A stretch of 64,000 nucleotides of DNA, taken from positions 62,001 to 126,000 of the forward strand of contig NZ_JAHKRS010000009.1 of NCBI RefSeq assembly GCF_018863235.1, written 5' to 3'. This document shows positions 50,609 through 60,451 of this stretch, piece by piece. Made by a program: the position numbers and the translations under genes. The DNA is from Pseudomaricurvus albidus. GTDB lineage: Bacteria > Pseudomonadota > Gammaproteobacteria > Pseudomonadales > Cellvibrionaceae. The notes under the pieces were generated by a model that made no database searches, was not told the DNA's origin, and was given only the letters and a program-made list of their open reading frames with translations. How positions within the stretch are numbered: position 1 is the first letter of the stretch; each line of letters begins with the position of its first letter.

Positions 50609-52053
50609 CTGGTGTAACCTTTAACGGTGTGTGGCAAAAGCTCTGGCCGCGCAAGCTGCTGACGCAGATGGTCATTTTAGTGGTGCTGGCTCTGATACTG
50701 GCTCAGGGAATCAGCCTGTGGATTCTGTCTTCGGCTTATCGTTCGGCCATGCTGGATAACTCGGAGCGCCATATCATCCGTCAGTTTGCCTCGGCGGTGG
50801 TGCTTATGGAGCAAACTTCACCGCAATTGCACCAAAACATTCTTCGTGCCTGGCGTCGCCCGGGTCAATACTTCTTTATTAGCGATCAGTTGCCGGAAGA
50901 ATTGAGCACACCAGTAGTGACGATGCCCGAAAAGCGGATGTCACAAGCACTGGTGCGATGGCTGGGTGATGACTATCAGGGGCGGGTGCGGGTATTTCTC
51001 GAGCTGGATGAGCGCAAAACAAAAGAGCGCCGTGACGAGATGGAATCCAGAGTTGCTGAGGAAAGGAGACCTGACGCCAAGAACTGGCATCGGCCGCGAT
51101 TACCGGTTCGGCAATTGATGATAGCGGTTCACCTGGAGGATCAGCGCTGGTTTGTAGGGCGTATGGCTGCCCCGGACTTTTCACCGCTGGCGGCGCGCCA
51201 CACACTGACATTTGTGGTTGTGGCGAGTGTTTTGGTGTTGTTGGTGGTGTTCTGGCAATTGCGCAAGATCACTCGTCCATTATCAAAGCTGGCCCGCGCG
51301 GCGAATGATTTGGGGCGGGGTAAAGATGTTGCTCCACTGGCGGAAGAGGGGCCATATGATGTTCGGGAAACCCTGGTTGCCTTTAATCGCATGAATGACC
51401 GGATTCAGCGTTATGTATCGGATCGTACCCGTATGCTGGCCGCCTTGTCCCATGATTTGCGAACGCCCATGACCAGTATGCGGTTGCGTTTGGAATTAAT
51501 GGCACCCGGTGAGGAGCGAGATAAATTGTTGGCCAGTCTCGATGAGATGCAGCAAATGTCTGAAGCCTCACTGGATTTTGTACGTCAATCCGGTGATGTG
51601 GAGACCACGCAATCTGTGGACCTAAGTGCTTTGCTGGACAGCCTGTGCGAGGATTTAAGTGACTTGGGGATGCCGGTGAGCTGTGCCGAGTCGGATCAGA
51701 TTGTGCTTGATGTAAGATCTGTCAGCCTTAAACGCGCTTTGCGTAACGTGATAGAAAACGCCGTTAAATATGGCGGACGTGCGGATGTCCGATTAGTCCG
51801 TCGTGAACGCAATATTGTGATTGAAGTCTCCGACACAGGCCCTGGTATTCCTGAAGACAGACAGGCTTCGGTCTTTGAGCCTTTCGTGAGGGTCGAAGAA
51901 TCCCGCAGCAGGAATACCGGCGGCATGGGGCTGGGTTTGTCCATCGCTCGACAGATCATTGCGAGTCATGGCGGTAATATCCATTTGCATAACCGCATCG
52001 AGCAGGGCGATCACAAGGGACTGACGGTCGAAATTATTTTGCCACAGGGCTAA
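50605..52053 (+). CDS. Sensor histidine kinase
   Basis: 482 residues. Two membrane helices (about 18-42 and 195-218) bracket a periplasmic sensor domain of about 150 residues rich in Arg/Glu. HAMP follows, then HisKA with ALSHDLRTPMTS (His283). The HATPase domain carries the N-box (NVIENAVKYGG), DTGPGIP and GGMGLGLSIA. ATG 50605 overlaps the regulator stop. It resembles EnvZ-like kinases by layout only. Confidence 0.95.
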   Translation: MTGVTFNGVWQKLWPRKLLTQMVILVVLALILAQGISLWILSSAYRSAMLDNSERHIIRQFASAVVLMEQTSPQLHQNILRAWRRPGQYFFISDQLPEELSTPVVTMPEKRMSQALVRWLGDDYQGRVRVFLELDERKTKERRDEMESRVAEERRPDAKNWHRPRLPVRQLMIAVHLEDQRWFVGRMAAPDFSPLAARHTLTFVVVASVLVLLVVFWQLRKITRPLSKLARAANDLGRGKDVAPLAEEGPYDVRETLVAFNRMNDRIQRYVSDRTRMLAALSHDLRTPMTSMRLRLELMAPGEERDKLLASLDEMQQMSEASLDFVRQSGDVETTQSVDLSALLDSLCEDLSDLGMPVSCAESDQIVLDVRSVSLKRALRNVIENAVKYGGRADVRLVRRERNIVIEVSDTGPGIPEDRQASVFEPFVRVEESRSRNTGGMGLGLSIARQIIASHGGNIHLHNRIEQGDHKGLTVEIILPQG

Positions 52054-52500
52054 TGCACAGGTGAGATTCTCCGACTATGCTGGATTTGTGCTGTTGCCCG
52101 CTGATTAATTCTGCCTACTGCCTTCTTATTTGTGCTCTGAAGCTTTAAAATAAGGGCAGTTTTACTCGGGTATTTGACGCTAATCCCTTGTTTTTTATGG
52201 GGGTTTTAAGAGCTTTGACTCGGCAGCGATGCACTGAAAAGCATCGGGCGCCAGTGACTTTGTTCTCCCCGGGTAAATAGAAATCAATGAGACTGATAAA
52301 GCGAGTCAATAGTCAGATCATTGCTTCGTCACAGAAGTCAGGCATAGTAAAGGGCTCGGATGTGTAGTTTGAATGATCGTTGTGAACTAGGGTTTCAACA
52401 ATAGTTTTTCAGGATTGTTTGGTACTGCTGTCCGAATGCTGCCTCAAGCTGTGATGAAAACAACTTACCGTGAGTTAACCGATATATAAGGAAGAGATCT
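52054..52500. other. 447-nt region upstream of sodB
   Basis: Noncoding, no terminator recognised after the kinase gene. One perfect short stem (CGATGC/GCATCG around 52227-52247) is present. A candidate promoter TTGCTT (near 52321) with an AT-rich -10 about 17 nt later is weak. AAGGAAGAG precedes the sodB ATG. No Fur-box-like palindrome was evident. Confidence 0.4.
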
Positions 52501-53085
52501 ATGTCTATCGAATTGCCAGCATTGCCATACGCACAAGACGCTTTAGCGCCACATATCTCCGCTGAGACTCTTGAGTACCACTACGGCAAGCACCACAAAA
52601 CCTATGTGGACAAACTGAATGGCTTGATTCCGGGCACTGAGTTCGAAGGCAAGAGCCTGGAAGACATCGTTAAAACTTCTACTGGCGGTGTATTTAACAA
52701 CGCAGCTCAAATCTGGAACCACACCTTCTACTGGAACTGCCTGAGCCCTAACGGTGGCGGTGAAGCGACTGGTGCAGTGGCTGACGCCATCAACGCTGCG
52801 TTTGGTTCTTTTGAAGCGTTCAAAGAAGAATTCACAAACTCAGCCATCAATAACTTCGGTTCTTCCTGGACCTGGTTGGTGAAAAAAGCTGACGGCTCTG
52901 TAGCCATCGTTAACACCAGCAATGCTGCTACGCCTTTGACCGACGAGAGCGTAACCCCAATTCTGACTGTAGACCTTTGGGAGCATGCGTATTACATTGA
53001 TTACCGCAATGCTCGTCCTAACTACATGAATGCCTTCTGGTCATTGGTGAACTGGGACTTTGTTAACGCTAACTTCTCTGCTTAA
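52501..53085 (+). CDS. sodB: Superoxide dismutase, iron type
   Basis: 194-residue cytoplasmic Fe-SOD converting superoxide to peroxide and oxygen. The metal ligands are His27, His74, Asp158 and His162 (the DLWEHAYY motif). NHTFYWNCL and FGSSWTWLV are Fe-type signatures. The start is strong (AAGGAAGAG). Followed by an intrinsic terminator. Confidence 0.96.
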   Translation: MSIELPALPYAQDALAPHISAETLEYHYGKHHKTYVDKLNGLIPGTEFEGKSLEDIVKTSTGGVFNNAAQIWNHTFYWNCLSPNGGGEATGAVADAINAAFGSFEAFKEEFTNSAINNFGSSWTWLVKKADGSVAIVNTSNAATPLTDESVTPILTVDLWEHAYYIDYRNARPNYMNAFWSLVNWDFVNANFSA

Positions 53086-53136
53086 GCAGTCAAGTTATGC
53101 TGCCGGCTTATCTTAAAGCTGGCAGGGTTAACGAAT

Positions 53137-53164
53137 AAAAAGAGGGCCTTGGTCCTCTTTTTTT
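53137..53164 (+). terminator. Intrinsic terminator of sodB
   Basis: AAAAAGAGG (53137-53145) pairs with CCTCTTTTT (53154-53162), and the T-run continues to 53164. The sequence GCCTTGGT forms the loop. Confidence 0.92.
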
Positions 53165-53286
53165 ATGCGTAGTGTTTTTCCGGGGGCGTTGTGGCTTTGA
53201 GTGAGTCCTACAAGGCAACAAAGGCCCCTTGGCATTGCATTGAGTTTCTACACAATAATAATTGATCACCGTTTAAGGAGTGAATC

Positions 53287-53925
53287 ATGGTTTTAATGGA
53301 TTTTATTTTTCGCTGGTTGCATGTGTTGTTCGGGATTACCTGGATCGGGTTGCTCTATTACTTCAACTTTATCCAAGGGGGGTATTTTAAAAAGGCAACG
53401 GCTGAAGGTTTGAAAGACGCCAAGGAAAAGTTGGCTCCGGATGCGCTTTGGTGGTTCCGCTGGGGAGCGATGCTCACCTTTATCACAGGTGTTCTGCTGC
53501 TGGTGGGTGTCAAAATGTCTTATGGCTCCTTTAATGCCTATATTGTGGCCGGTGCGACCTTAGGGACCATCATGTTCCTGAATGTCTGGCTGATCATCTG
53601 GCCCAATCAGAAAATTGCTCTGGGTATGGTTGACGGGGATGGCCCGGCTGCAGCGGGCAAGGCTTTACTGGCTTCCCGAACCAATACGCTGTTTTCCGCG
53701 CCTCTGGTGTTTTTTATGTTGGCTGGTCCTCATTTTGCCACTGGTGGTGGCTACGGTCAGGCTGCGTCAGGTTCTACAGGCTTGTGGGTGGTGCTGGCTC
53801 TTATCGCTGCTCTGGAAGTGAATGCTATTGCCGGTAAGCAAGGTCCATTGGCTTCTGTGATGGGCGTGATTCATTGCAGTATTGCACTGGCTTTGGTGAT
53901 GGCGGCGCTGGTAATGTACGTCTAA
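53287..53925 (+). CDS. PuuD-like (urate oxidase N-terminal domain) membrane protein
   Basis: 212 residues with about five or six helices and the family motif RWLHVLFGITWIGLLYYFNF at the N-terminus. NVWLIIWPNQK and LASRTNTLFS are also present. These match the membrane domain of urate hydroxylase PuuD, but the cytochrome c domain found in some full-length PuuD is absent and no purine genes are adjacent. A role in urate oxidation is therefore unproven; such proteins are common in marine gammaproteobacteria. Confidence 0.82.
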   Translation: MVLMDFIFRWLHVLFGITWIGLLYYFNFIQGGYFKKATAEGLKDAKEKLAPDALWWFRWGAMLTFITGVLLLVGVKMSYGSFNAYIVAGATLGTIMFLNVWLIIWPNQKIALGMVDGDGPAAAGKALLASRTNTLFSAPLVFFMLAGPHFATGGGYGQAASGSTGLWVVLALIAALEVNAIAGKQGPLASVMGVIHCSIALALVMAALVMYV

Positions 53926-53982
53926 GCAGATGTTTTTGGCGGGTGTTAGCCCTTTGGAAAACCATCTGTACCGTGACTGAAT

Positions 53983-54007
53983 AAAGCCGGGCTCTGCCCG
54001 GTTTTTT
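53983..54007 (+). terminator. Intrinsic terminator after the PuuD-like gene
   Basis: CCGGGC-TCT-GCCCGG stem preceded by AAA and followed by T6. Confidence 0.92.
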
Positions 54008-54169
54008 CCGAATAGGGTGTTTTTTTCAGCTTCCATCGTCATTTTTGAGGTTTGGGATGTCAATATACTCAGGCGTTTGATATAACCACTGTTTTACAGG
54101 GGTTGGTTGTTATCTGGCCCAGGTAAGTATGTATTTTTCAGTTTTTAGCTAATCGCTTTGAGGAATAGA

Positions 54170-55024
54170 ATGACCGTTGATCGCAAGGAGCCGACCTTAT
54201 CCGGTCTGGGCTCTACCCGTGAAGAACCTGCGGTATCTCCGTCCAGTTCTCCGTCGTCAAAACCTGCGCAATCCACCGCCAAATCTCCTGCTCAGGGAGC
54301 GTCAGCGTCAGGTAGGGGCGACCGGCGCAATGGATCGTCCAGTCCGCGGCCGGCGCCTGTGTCTTCGTCGCGGGGACAGGCAAAATCTCCTCTGGTGCCG
54401 TTTGCGTTGATACTGGCGTTAACGGGGTTGGGGTTGGCTGGTTTTTCCTATTGGCAGTTGGTCAAGGTTCAGCATCAGGCCAGTGCGGCTGAGAAGCGTA
54501 TTGAAGAGTTGGAGCAGCGACTTGCCTTGTCGGATGATGAGTCCAGCCAATCGGTAACGGCGTTGCAGGCCAATTTGCGTGAAACGCGCAAACAATTGGA
54601 TGTGGCAAGCAACGAGATTCGCAAGTTATGGGATACCCGCAATGTGAATAAAAAAGGCATTGCGGACAATAAAGCTCAGTTGGCGGCGGTGGCTAAATCG
54701 GCCAAGAGCGCTTCCAGTGCCGCTGCTTCAGCAACCAAGTTGGCGCAATCCCAAGAAAAGAACTGGAAGGCGCTCAGCGACAATATTTCCCTTCAGGGTG
54801 AGCAACTGAATCTGTTGTCCGATGCAACTGACAGCCAGAAAAAGCAAATGCGTGAGTTGATCGATCAGGCAAATAAAGTCGACACTCAAATGCAGCAGCT
54901 GAAAACCGATCTGGCCCGCAGAGTGAAGCGCAATGAAGATGCGATTGAGGCCATCGATGCCTATCGCCGGACGGTGAATCGCGACATTCTGGATTTGAAG
55001 CGGCAGCTGAATCCCGGCCTGTAG
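54170..55024 (+). CDS. Single-pass membrane protein with long coiled coil
   Basis: 284 residues, family not recognised. A disordered Ser/Pro/Arg-rich N-terminus (about 1-74) is followed by one membrane helix (about 77-97, PLVPFALILALTGLGLAGFS). A long Ala/Lys/Gln/Asp-rich coiled coil (about 100-284) completes it. ATG 54170 has GAGG 6 nt upstream. The topology, N-in with the coiled coil in the periplasm, is inferred from the positive N-terminus. Own terminator downstream; neighbours give no functional clue. Confidence 0.8.
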   Translation: MTVDRKEPTLSGLGSTREEPAVSPSSSPSSKPAQSTAKSPAQGASASGRGDRRNGSSSPRPAPVSSSRGQAKSPLVPFALILALTGLGLAGFSYWQLVKVQHQASAAEKRIEELEQRLALSDDESSQSVTALQANLRETRKQLDVASNEIRKLWDTRNVNKKGIADNKAQLAAVAKSAKSASSAAASATKLAQSQEKNWKALSDNISLQGEQLNLLSDATDSQKKQMRELIDQANKVDTQMQQLKTDLARRVKRNEDAIEAIDAYRRTVNRDILDLKRQLNPGL

Positions 55025-55056
55025 TAAGCAAAAATCATGTTTTGGATACACCGCCT

Positions 55057-55083
55057 AAAGCCCCTCTATTGAGGGGCTTTTTG
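55057..55083. terminator. Intrinsic terminator between convergent genes
   Basis: AAAGCCCCTC-TATT-GAGGGGCTTT, a 10-bp stem with a T5 run on the + side and a shorter T3 run on the - side. Strong for the coiled-coil gene, possibly also used by the zinc-ribbon gene. Confidence 0.9.
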
Positions 55084-55108
55084 TTATGAGGCAACAAAAC
55101 TCAGTGGG

Positions 55109-55417
55109 CTAATGTTCAAGTTCCAGTTTGGTTGCGCCCTTGTGTTTGAACGGTCCGTATCTCAGTGCGCTGGCCAGGTTTCTCACCGCGTCTTCCAATT
55201 CATGCAGGTGGCCATGGACCTGGACATTACTGGCCGTACGGGCGCTGCGCAGGAGTTTGGAGGTGTGGTTCCATTCCTGCAAGGCATCCTCCAGCTTTCT
55301 TCGGTGAGGTCCGGTGGACTTGCAGGTCTGGCAGGTCACAGAGTGAGATAGCAGGTGATGACTGATGTGCAGGTGCCCGCTGTCACAAAAAGGGCATGGC
55401 TCAATCAGAGACGCCAT
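55109..55417 (-). CDS. Small zinc-ribbon protein, Lar-like
   Basis: 102 residues. CPFCDSGHLHISHH and CQTCKSTGP provide two Cys pairs of a zinc ribbon similar to the Lar restriction-alleviation fold; EWN follows, as in that family. The rest is helical. Function unknown; Lar similarity is at motif level only and no restriction-modification genes are near. Confidence 0.68.
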   Translation of the reverse strand: MASLIEPCPFCDSGHLHISHHLLSHSVTCQTCKSTGPHRRKLEDALQEWNHTSKLLRSARTASNVQVHGHLHELEDAVRNLASALRYGPFKHKGATKLELEH

Positions 55418-55887
55418 AATAAGATCTCCATTAATGGTGTTGGATTAGTTATTGAAATCGAGCTGTTATGAAACGCGTATGTTTGCGTGGAAGCGTGTTT
55501 TTTTGAGGGAGTCGGGTCTGTGCCGGAAGGGATACCCGGAGGGTTAGGAAGGTGTCGGACTTCTGCCGAGCGTGTCATTGGATAGCAAACATCATTGAGT
55601 GAAAAGCACCCCAATATCCACTGGTTGTCAGATTTAAGTCTAGAGTGGCTGTTCGTGAATGCAAGAAATTGGGTGAAATTTGTTCAAGGTTGCGGGGTGT
55701 GATGAAAATCCACAGGATTATCGGGCAAGACACCACAAAGTAGATGGATATTCGTTCGACCGGATTTTTATTGGTATCGCAAAGGCGGCCGGACAAACTC
55801 GCCCAGCTGGTGTAAAATCGGCCGCTAACCGTGATAGGGACGCACACAGTCCTTCGATTCTGACAACCTGAGTGAGAGATGTAGCCG
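55418..55887. other. 470-nt region upstream of fumarase
   Basis: Noncoding on both strands as far as I can tell; small frames here are shadows. No firm promoter, operator or terminator was recognised. The sequence just before the ATG (GAGAGATGTAGCCG) supplies a modest ribosome-binding site. Confidence 0.45.
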
Positions 55888-57405
55888 ATGACTACGGTAA
55901 TTCGCAAAGACGACCTGATTGACAGCATCACCGATGCACTTCAGTTCATTTCCTACTACCACCCGAAAGATTTTATCCAGGCCATGAACGCCGCTTACGA
56001 GCGTGAAGCCAGTCCGGCAGCCAAGGATGCAATGGCTCAAATTTTGATCAATTCTCGCATGTGTGCCGAAGGCCACCGTCCGATTTGTCAGGATACCGGT
56101 ATTGTCAGCGTCATCATGAAAATTGGTATGAATGTGCAGTGGGATACCGATTGCAGCATCGAAGACATGATCAACGAAGGTGTGAGCCGCGCTTACAACC
56201 ATCCAGACAACAAGTTGCGTGCCTCTGTTCTGGCCGATCCGGACGGCGCTCGCAAAAACACGGGTGACAACACGCCCGCCATGATCACCTACAAGATGGT
56301 GCCTGGCGACAAGGTGGATGTGCACGTAGTCGCGAAAGGCGGTGGTTCTGAAGCCAAGACCAAGTTTGCGATGTTGAACCCGTCTGACTCTGTCGTGGAC
56401 TGGGTATTAAGCGTCCTGCCCACCATGGGTGCAGGCTGGTGTCCACCGGGTATCCTGGGTATCGGTATTGGCGGTACGGCCGATAAAGCCATGGCCATGG
56501 CGAAAGAAGCCCTGTTGGATCCGATTGATATTCAGGATCTGCAAGAGCGCGGCGCCAGCACACGTGCTGAAGAACTGCGTCTGGAGTTGATGGAAAAGGT
56601 GAACAATCTGGGCATTGGTGCACAGGGGCTGGGTGGTCTGACTACGGTTCTGGATGTCAAAGTTAAAGATTGCCCGACCCACGCTGCCAACAAGCCGATT
56701 GCGATTATTCCTAACTGTGCCGCGACCCGTTTGTGCAAATTTACCCTGGACGGTTCAGGCCCTGCGCTGCAAACGCCCCCAAGTCTGGATGACTGGCCTG
56801 AAATTACCTGGGAAGTGGGTAATGCCCGCCGTGTGAACCTGGACGAAATCACCAAAGAAGATGTTGCCGAGTGGCAGCCAGGTGAAACCATTCTGTTGTC
56901 CGGCAAATTGCTGACCGGCCGCGACGCAGCCCACAAGCGTATGGTCGATATGATCGCCAAAGGCGAAGAGCTGCCAGTGGATTTCACCAACCGCATGATT
57001 TACTACGTAGGCCCTGTTGATCCTATTGAAGGTGAAGTTGTGGGGCCTGCAGGTCCGACCACTGCAACCCGTATGGATAAGTTCACCCGTACCATGTTGG
57101 AAAAAACCGGTCTGATCGGCATGGTGGGCAAAGCCGAGCGCGGTGTGATGGCTATCGAAGCCATTAAAGACAACAAGGCTGTGTACCTGATGGCTGTGGG
57201 TGGTTCTGCTTATCTGGTGTCCAAAGCCATTAAAGCCTCTAAAGTGGTTGGCTTTGAAGATCTGGGAATGGAAGCCATTTATGAATTCACCATCAAGGAC
57301 ATGCCAGTAACGGTTGCGGTCGATGTGAAAGGTGAATCTGTTCACCAGACAGGCCCGCAAATCTGGAAGGCCAAAATCGAAGAAGGTGCTATCGAGGTTC
57401 AGTAA
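55888..57405 (+). CDS. Fumarate hydratase, class I
   Basis: 505-residue iron-sulfur fumarase (fumarate to malate, TCA cycle), oxygen-sensitive class. The cluster cysteines lie in PICQDTG, an NCA motif (PNCAAT) and GGTAD-bearing regions of the N-terminal alpha domain. The beta domain (from about 320) contains RDAAHKRM and VGPAGPTTATRMDKFT. Both domains are in one chain, as in FumA/FumB. E. coli FumA/FumB are 548 residues; this one matches the common pseudomonad type. A sharp terminator follows. Confidence 0.95.
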   Translation: MTTVIRKDDLIDSITDALQFISYYHPKDFIQAMNAAYEREASPAAKDAMAQILINSRMCAEGHRPICQDTGIVSVIMKIGMNVQWDTDCSIEDMINEGVSRAYNHPDNKLRASVLADPDGARKNTGDNTPAMITYKMVPGDKVDVHVVAKGGGSEAKTKFAMLNPSDSVVDWVLSVLPTMGAGWCPPGILGIGIGGTADKAMAMAKEALLDPIDIQDLQERGASTRAEELRLELMEKVNNLGIGAQGLGGLTTVLDVKVKDCPTHAANKPIAIIPNCAATRLCKFTLDGSGPALQTPPSLDDWPEITWEVGNARRVNLDEITKEDVAEWQPGETILLSGKLLTGRDAAHKRMVDMIAKGEELPVDFTNRMIYYVGPVDPIEGEVVGPAGPTTATRMDKFTRTMLEKTGLIGMVGKAERGVMAIEAIKDNKAVYLMAVGGSAYLVSKAIKASKVVGFEDLGMEAIYEFTIKDMPVTVAVDVKGESVHQTGPQIWKAKIEEGAIEVQ

Positions 57406-57431
57406 TTGCTGACCTCGTGCGTCGCACTGTG

Positions 57432-57457
57432 AAAACCGGGCATTGCCCGGTTTTTTT
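57432..57457 (+). terminator. Intrinsic terminator of the fumarase gene
   Basis: CCGGGC-ATT-GCCCGG with A4 upstream and T7 downstream. Confidence 0.94.
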
Positions 57458-57519
57458 ATGTCTCAGTGAACTTGATTTAGTGAGCTACACTGAGAGTAAC
57501 CATTGTTTGGGAGAAGATT

Positions 57520-57861
57520 ATGAAGTCACTGGCCGGAGAAGCCTGTACCACCTGCCGAGCGGATGCCCCGCAAGTTCCGCAAGAGGATCAGCAGGCGTTA
57601 CTGCAGCAGCTGGCAGGTTGGTCGGTGGTTTCCAAAGATGGGATAAATCAGTTAGAGAAGGTCTTTCCCTTTAAAGATTTTAATCAGGCGCTGGACTTTG
57701 CCAATGCGGTTGGCGAGCTGGCCGAAGGGGCGAATCATCATCCCGCTATTTTAGTCGAGTGGGGCAAGACTACAGTGACCTGGTGGACTCATACCATTCA
57801 GGGATTGCATCGCAACGATTTTGTGATGGCTGCAAAGACGGATTATTTGCACGGTAAATAA
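57520..57861 (+). CDS. phhB: Pterin-4a-carbinolamine dehydratase
   Basis: 113-residue PCD/DCoH enzyme recycling the 4a-carbinolamine of tetrahydrobiopterin-type cofactors, usually with phenylalanine hydroxylase (not in the window). The conserved NHHP motif and TWWTHTIQGLHRNDF are present. GGGAG lies 6 nt upstream of the ATG. It is convergent with rnfE. Confidence 0.94.
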   Translation: MKSLAGEACTTCRADAPQVPQEDQQALLQQLAGWSVVSKDGINQLEKVFPFKDFNQALDFANAVGELAEGANHHPAILVEWGKTTVTWWTHTIQGLHRNDFVMAAKTDYLHGK

Positions 57862-57917
57862 TCCGTCTGCGATTGTATCTTTTAAAAATCAGTGGGTGCC
57901 TTAAACACCGGTGTGTT

Positions 57918-58631
57918 TTAAGAGATTGTCCCCGTAGTGCGCACGCGCTTACTGCCCTTCACGACAGGAGTGGTCTTTTTCGCTTTCTCGCGTTTTTCCA
58001 CTTCTGCATCAATCAGGTTCTTAATCGCAATCAAAAAGCCTGTGACGATAAAAGCACCCGGTGGCAGGATAGCGACGAGGAAGCCGGGATAGTCATCGAA
58101 CAGGGTAATTTTCCAGTGCTCAGCCATAGGGCCCAGTAGCAGATTCATGTCAGCGAACAGGGTGCCATGGCCAAGTACTTCACGAATAGCCCCCACAGCG
58201 ACCAGCACCAGAGCGAATCCCATCCCCATCATAAAACCGTCAACCGCAGAGGCCGGCACATTGTTTTTACTGGCAAAGGCGTCGGCGCGTCCGAGGATGG
58301 CGCAGTTGGTCACAATCAGAGGGATAAAAATACCCAGTATTTGATACAGCTCGAAGGTGTAGGCCTTCATCAGCAGTTCGGTACAGGTTGTAAAAGAAGC
58401 AATGATCATCACAAAAACGGGCAAGCGTACCGCGTCACTCACCGTTCTGCGGATCAGTGATACCGCAATGTTGGAACCCACCAGAACCAGTATGGTGGCC
58501 AGCCCCAATCCCAGGGCATTTACGACACTGCCACTGACGGCCAGTAATGGACACAGCCCCAGCAGCTGAACCAGAGCCGGGTTGTTTTTCCATAAGCCAT
58601 TGTGAGTGATTTCTGAGTAGCTAGTCGTCAT
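57918..58631 (-). CDS. rnfE: Electron transport complex protein RnfE
   Basis: Integral membrane subunit of the Rnf ferredoxin:NAD+ oxidoreductase (Rsx in E. coli, where it reduces SoxR). 237 residues with six helices; [20 protein letters not shown] is a family signature. The C-terminus is Lys/Arg-rich and longer than RsxE. Last gene of the operon in this window; 11 nt after rnfG. Confidence 0.95.
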   Translation of the reverse strand: MTTSYSEITHNGLWKNNPALVQLLGLCPLLAVSGSVVNALGLGLATILVLVGSNIAVSLIRRTVSDAVRLPVFVMIIASFTTCTELLMKAYTFELYQILGIFIPLIVTNCAILGRADAFASKNNVPASAVDGFMMGMGFALVLVAVGAIREVLGHGTLFADMNLLLGPMAEHWKITLFDDYPGFLVAILPPGAFIVTGFLIAIKNLIDAEVEKREKAKKTTPVVKGSKRVRTTGTIS

Positions 58632-58642
58632 GATGGTATCGC

Positions 58643-59332
58643 TCAGTTGTCAGCTGTATCTGATGAGGAGTCGTTGGATGCAGTGGTGTGCGCATCACTC
58701 TTGCCAGTGGTCTCGGGCTTTAATCCCAGAGGATCGGCTTCTGCGTAATATTGCAGGGCTTCCTTAACCTTTTTAACAACGGCACGCGGGGTGATGGTGG
58801 CGCCGGTGAACTGATCAAATTCACCACCGTCTTTTTTGACGGCCCACTCTTCAGCGGCAGGCTGACCCAGGGATTTGCCGTTAAAGCCCAGGATCCAGGA
58901 GCTCTTTTTCAGCTCGACCTTGTCACCCAGCCCCGGTGTTTCGTTGTGGGACAGCACTCTGACGCCCGCGACGGTTCCATCGGCGTTGATGCCGATGATC
59001 AGTTTGATGTCGCCGCTGTAGCCGTCGGGTGCGACAGCGGGAATGATTGCTGCTACCGGCGTGTCGTGGTCTCGGGCGATGTTAATCTCACCACCTTCTT
59101 TCAGCCCCAGTAGTGGCCAGTACTCAGGCTCTATGGTGACAGTATCGACCAGAAGATCGTTGTTGTGACGATCTAAGGGCACAATTTCCAGCAGAGCTTT
59201 TTGCGCTGCCTCGCGTTCAGCTGCGGCAATACGATCGCGTGTACCCGCCTGTGTTCCTGCCAGAATAGCAGCGGTAATAAGGGCAAACAAACCCAGTAAC
59301 AGGCTGTTTTTACTGATGGAAAGACCCAGCAT
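58643..59332 (-). CDS. rnfG: Electron transport complex protein RnfG
   Basis: 229-residue subunit with one N-terminal membrane anchor and a periplasmic flavin-binding domain. [12 protein letters not shown] holds the Thr that carries covalent [15 protein letters not shown] is also conserved. The C-terminal tail is Ser/Asp-rich. It lies 2 nt after the rnfD stop, in order with rnfD and rnfE. Confidence 0.95.
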   Translation of the reverse strand: MLGLSISKNSLLLGLFALITAAILAGTQAGTRDRIAAAEREAAQKALLEIVPLDRHNNDLLVDTVTIEPEYWPLLGLKEGGEINIARDHDTPVAAIIPAVAPDGYSGDIKLIIGINADGTVAGVRVLSHNETPGLGDKVELKKSSWILGFNGKSLGQPAAEEWAVKKDGGEFDQFTGATITPRAVVKKVKEALQYYAEADPLGLKPETTGKSDAHTTASNDSSSDTADN

Positions 59333-59334
59333 GT

Positions 59335-60396
59335 TCAGTCCTTTTTCTCGGTGGCGCGACGGGCTTTGTCGTGGCCATAAGTGCGCGGCAGCGTGTAATA
59401 GTCGATAAAAGGCGCTGCAAAATTCATCAACAGTACTGCAAAGGCGACTGCATCAGGGTAGTTGCCCCAGACGCGAATGACGTAGACCAGTATGCCGATG
59501 CCGGCACCATAGAACAGTCTGCCTTTGGTACTGACTGCCGACGAAACGGGATCTGTGGCGATAAAAAACGCGCCCAGCATGGTGGCGCCGGAGAGCAGGT
59601 GGAAGTAGGGTGAGCCGCCACTGTGTGAGCTGCCGCCGTCGTAAAAGGCCAAAGACAGGATGAAAATGGTAGCCAGCATGCTGACCGGAGTGTGCCAGGT
59701 GAAAATCTTGCGATACAGCAAATACACCCCGCCCAGCAAAAAGGCCAGGTTAACCCACTCCCACCCAGCGCCAGCCCAGCGGCCGGTAGCAAAGATGGGT
59801 TCAGAGTTGTACAGGTGTTCGACAAGCTGTGAATTATTGTGCTTAAACACATCCAGAGGTGTGGCACCGGTAAAGGCGTCGATACTGCCAGCGCCTGTAA
59901 AGATGTGCTGCAGTGCTATCCAGGGGCCAAGCGGTCCCTGACCGTCTTCAAGCATGGTGCGTGGAATTGCCCACTGGGTCATTTCCACAGGAAAGGAGAT
60001 CAGCAATATCACATAGCCGACCATGGCGGGATTGAATGGGTTGTAACCCATGCCACCATACAGATGTTTGGCAAGAATGATTGCCGAAGCGGTACCGACG
60101 ACGACGATCCACCAAGGGCAGTAGGGGGGCAGAGCCAGACCCAGCAGAACACCGGTGACCACGGCGCTGTAATCTTTGAGGAAGAAACCAACAGGACGGT
60201 TGCGCAGTTTCAGAACAGCGGCTTCGCAGGCTATTGCCGTGATGGAGGCCATCACCACATTTATCAGTGTGCCGGGGCCGAAGAAATAGCTCAGGGTTAT
60301 CAAACCGGGCACGCAGGCAAGTATGACTTGCTTCATTACGTCGCCGGTATCGCCCGCACGGGTGGTGTGCGGCGATGTCATTTTCATAAAGGCCAT
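59335..60396 (-). CDS. rnfD: Electron transport complex protein RnfD
   Basis: Membrane subunit with covalent FMN on the Thr of FTGATPLD. About nine to ten helices; [20 protein letters not shown] is characteristic. I chose ATG 60396 ([15 protein letters not shown], 353 residues), which matches the family start and has AGGAAA upstream; ATG 60444 would add 16 Thr/Ala-rich residues with no ribosome-binding site. Confidence 0.95.
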   Translation of the reverse strand: MAFMKMTSPHTTRAGDTGDVMKQVILACVPGLITLSYFFGPGTLINVVMASITAIACEAAVLKLRNRPVGFFLKDYSAVVTGVLLGLALPPYCPWWIVVVGTASAIILAKHLYGGMGYNPFNPAMVGYVILLISFPVEMTQWAIPRTMLEDGQGPLGPWIALQHIFTGAGSIDAFTGATPLDVFKHNNSQLVEHLYNSEPIFATGRWAGAGWEWVNLAFLLGGVYLLYRKIFTWHTPVSMLATIFILSLAFYDGGSSHSGGSPYFHLLSGATMLGAFFIATDPVSSAVSTKGRLFYGAGIGILVYVIRVWGNYPDAVAFAVLLMNFAAPFIDYYTLPRTYGHDKARRATEKKD

Positions 60397-60451
60397 AGTG
60401 TTTCCTGTTGGCGCTGCTGTCCCCGCTGTGCGGGGTGTCGTCATAAGGCTG

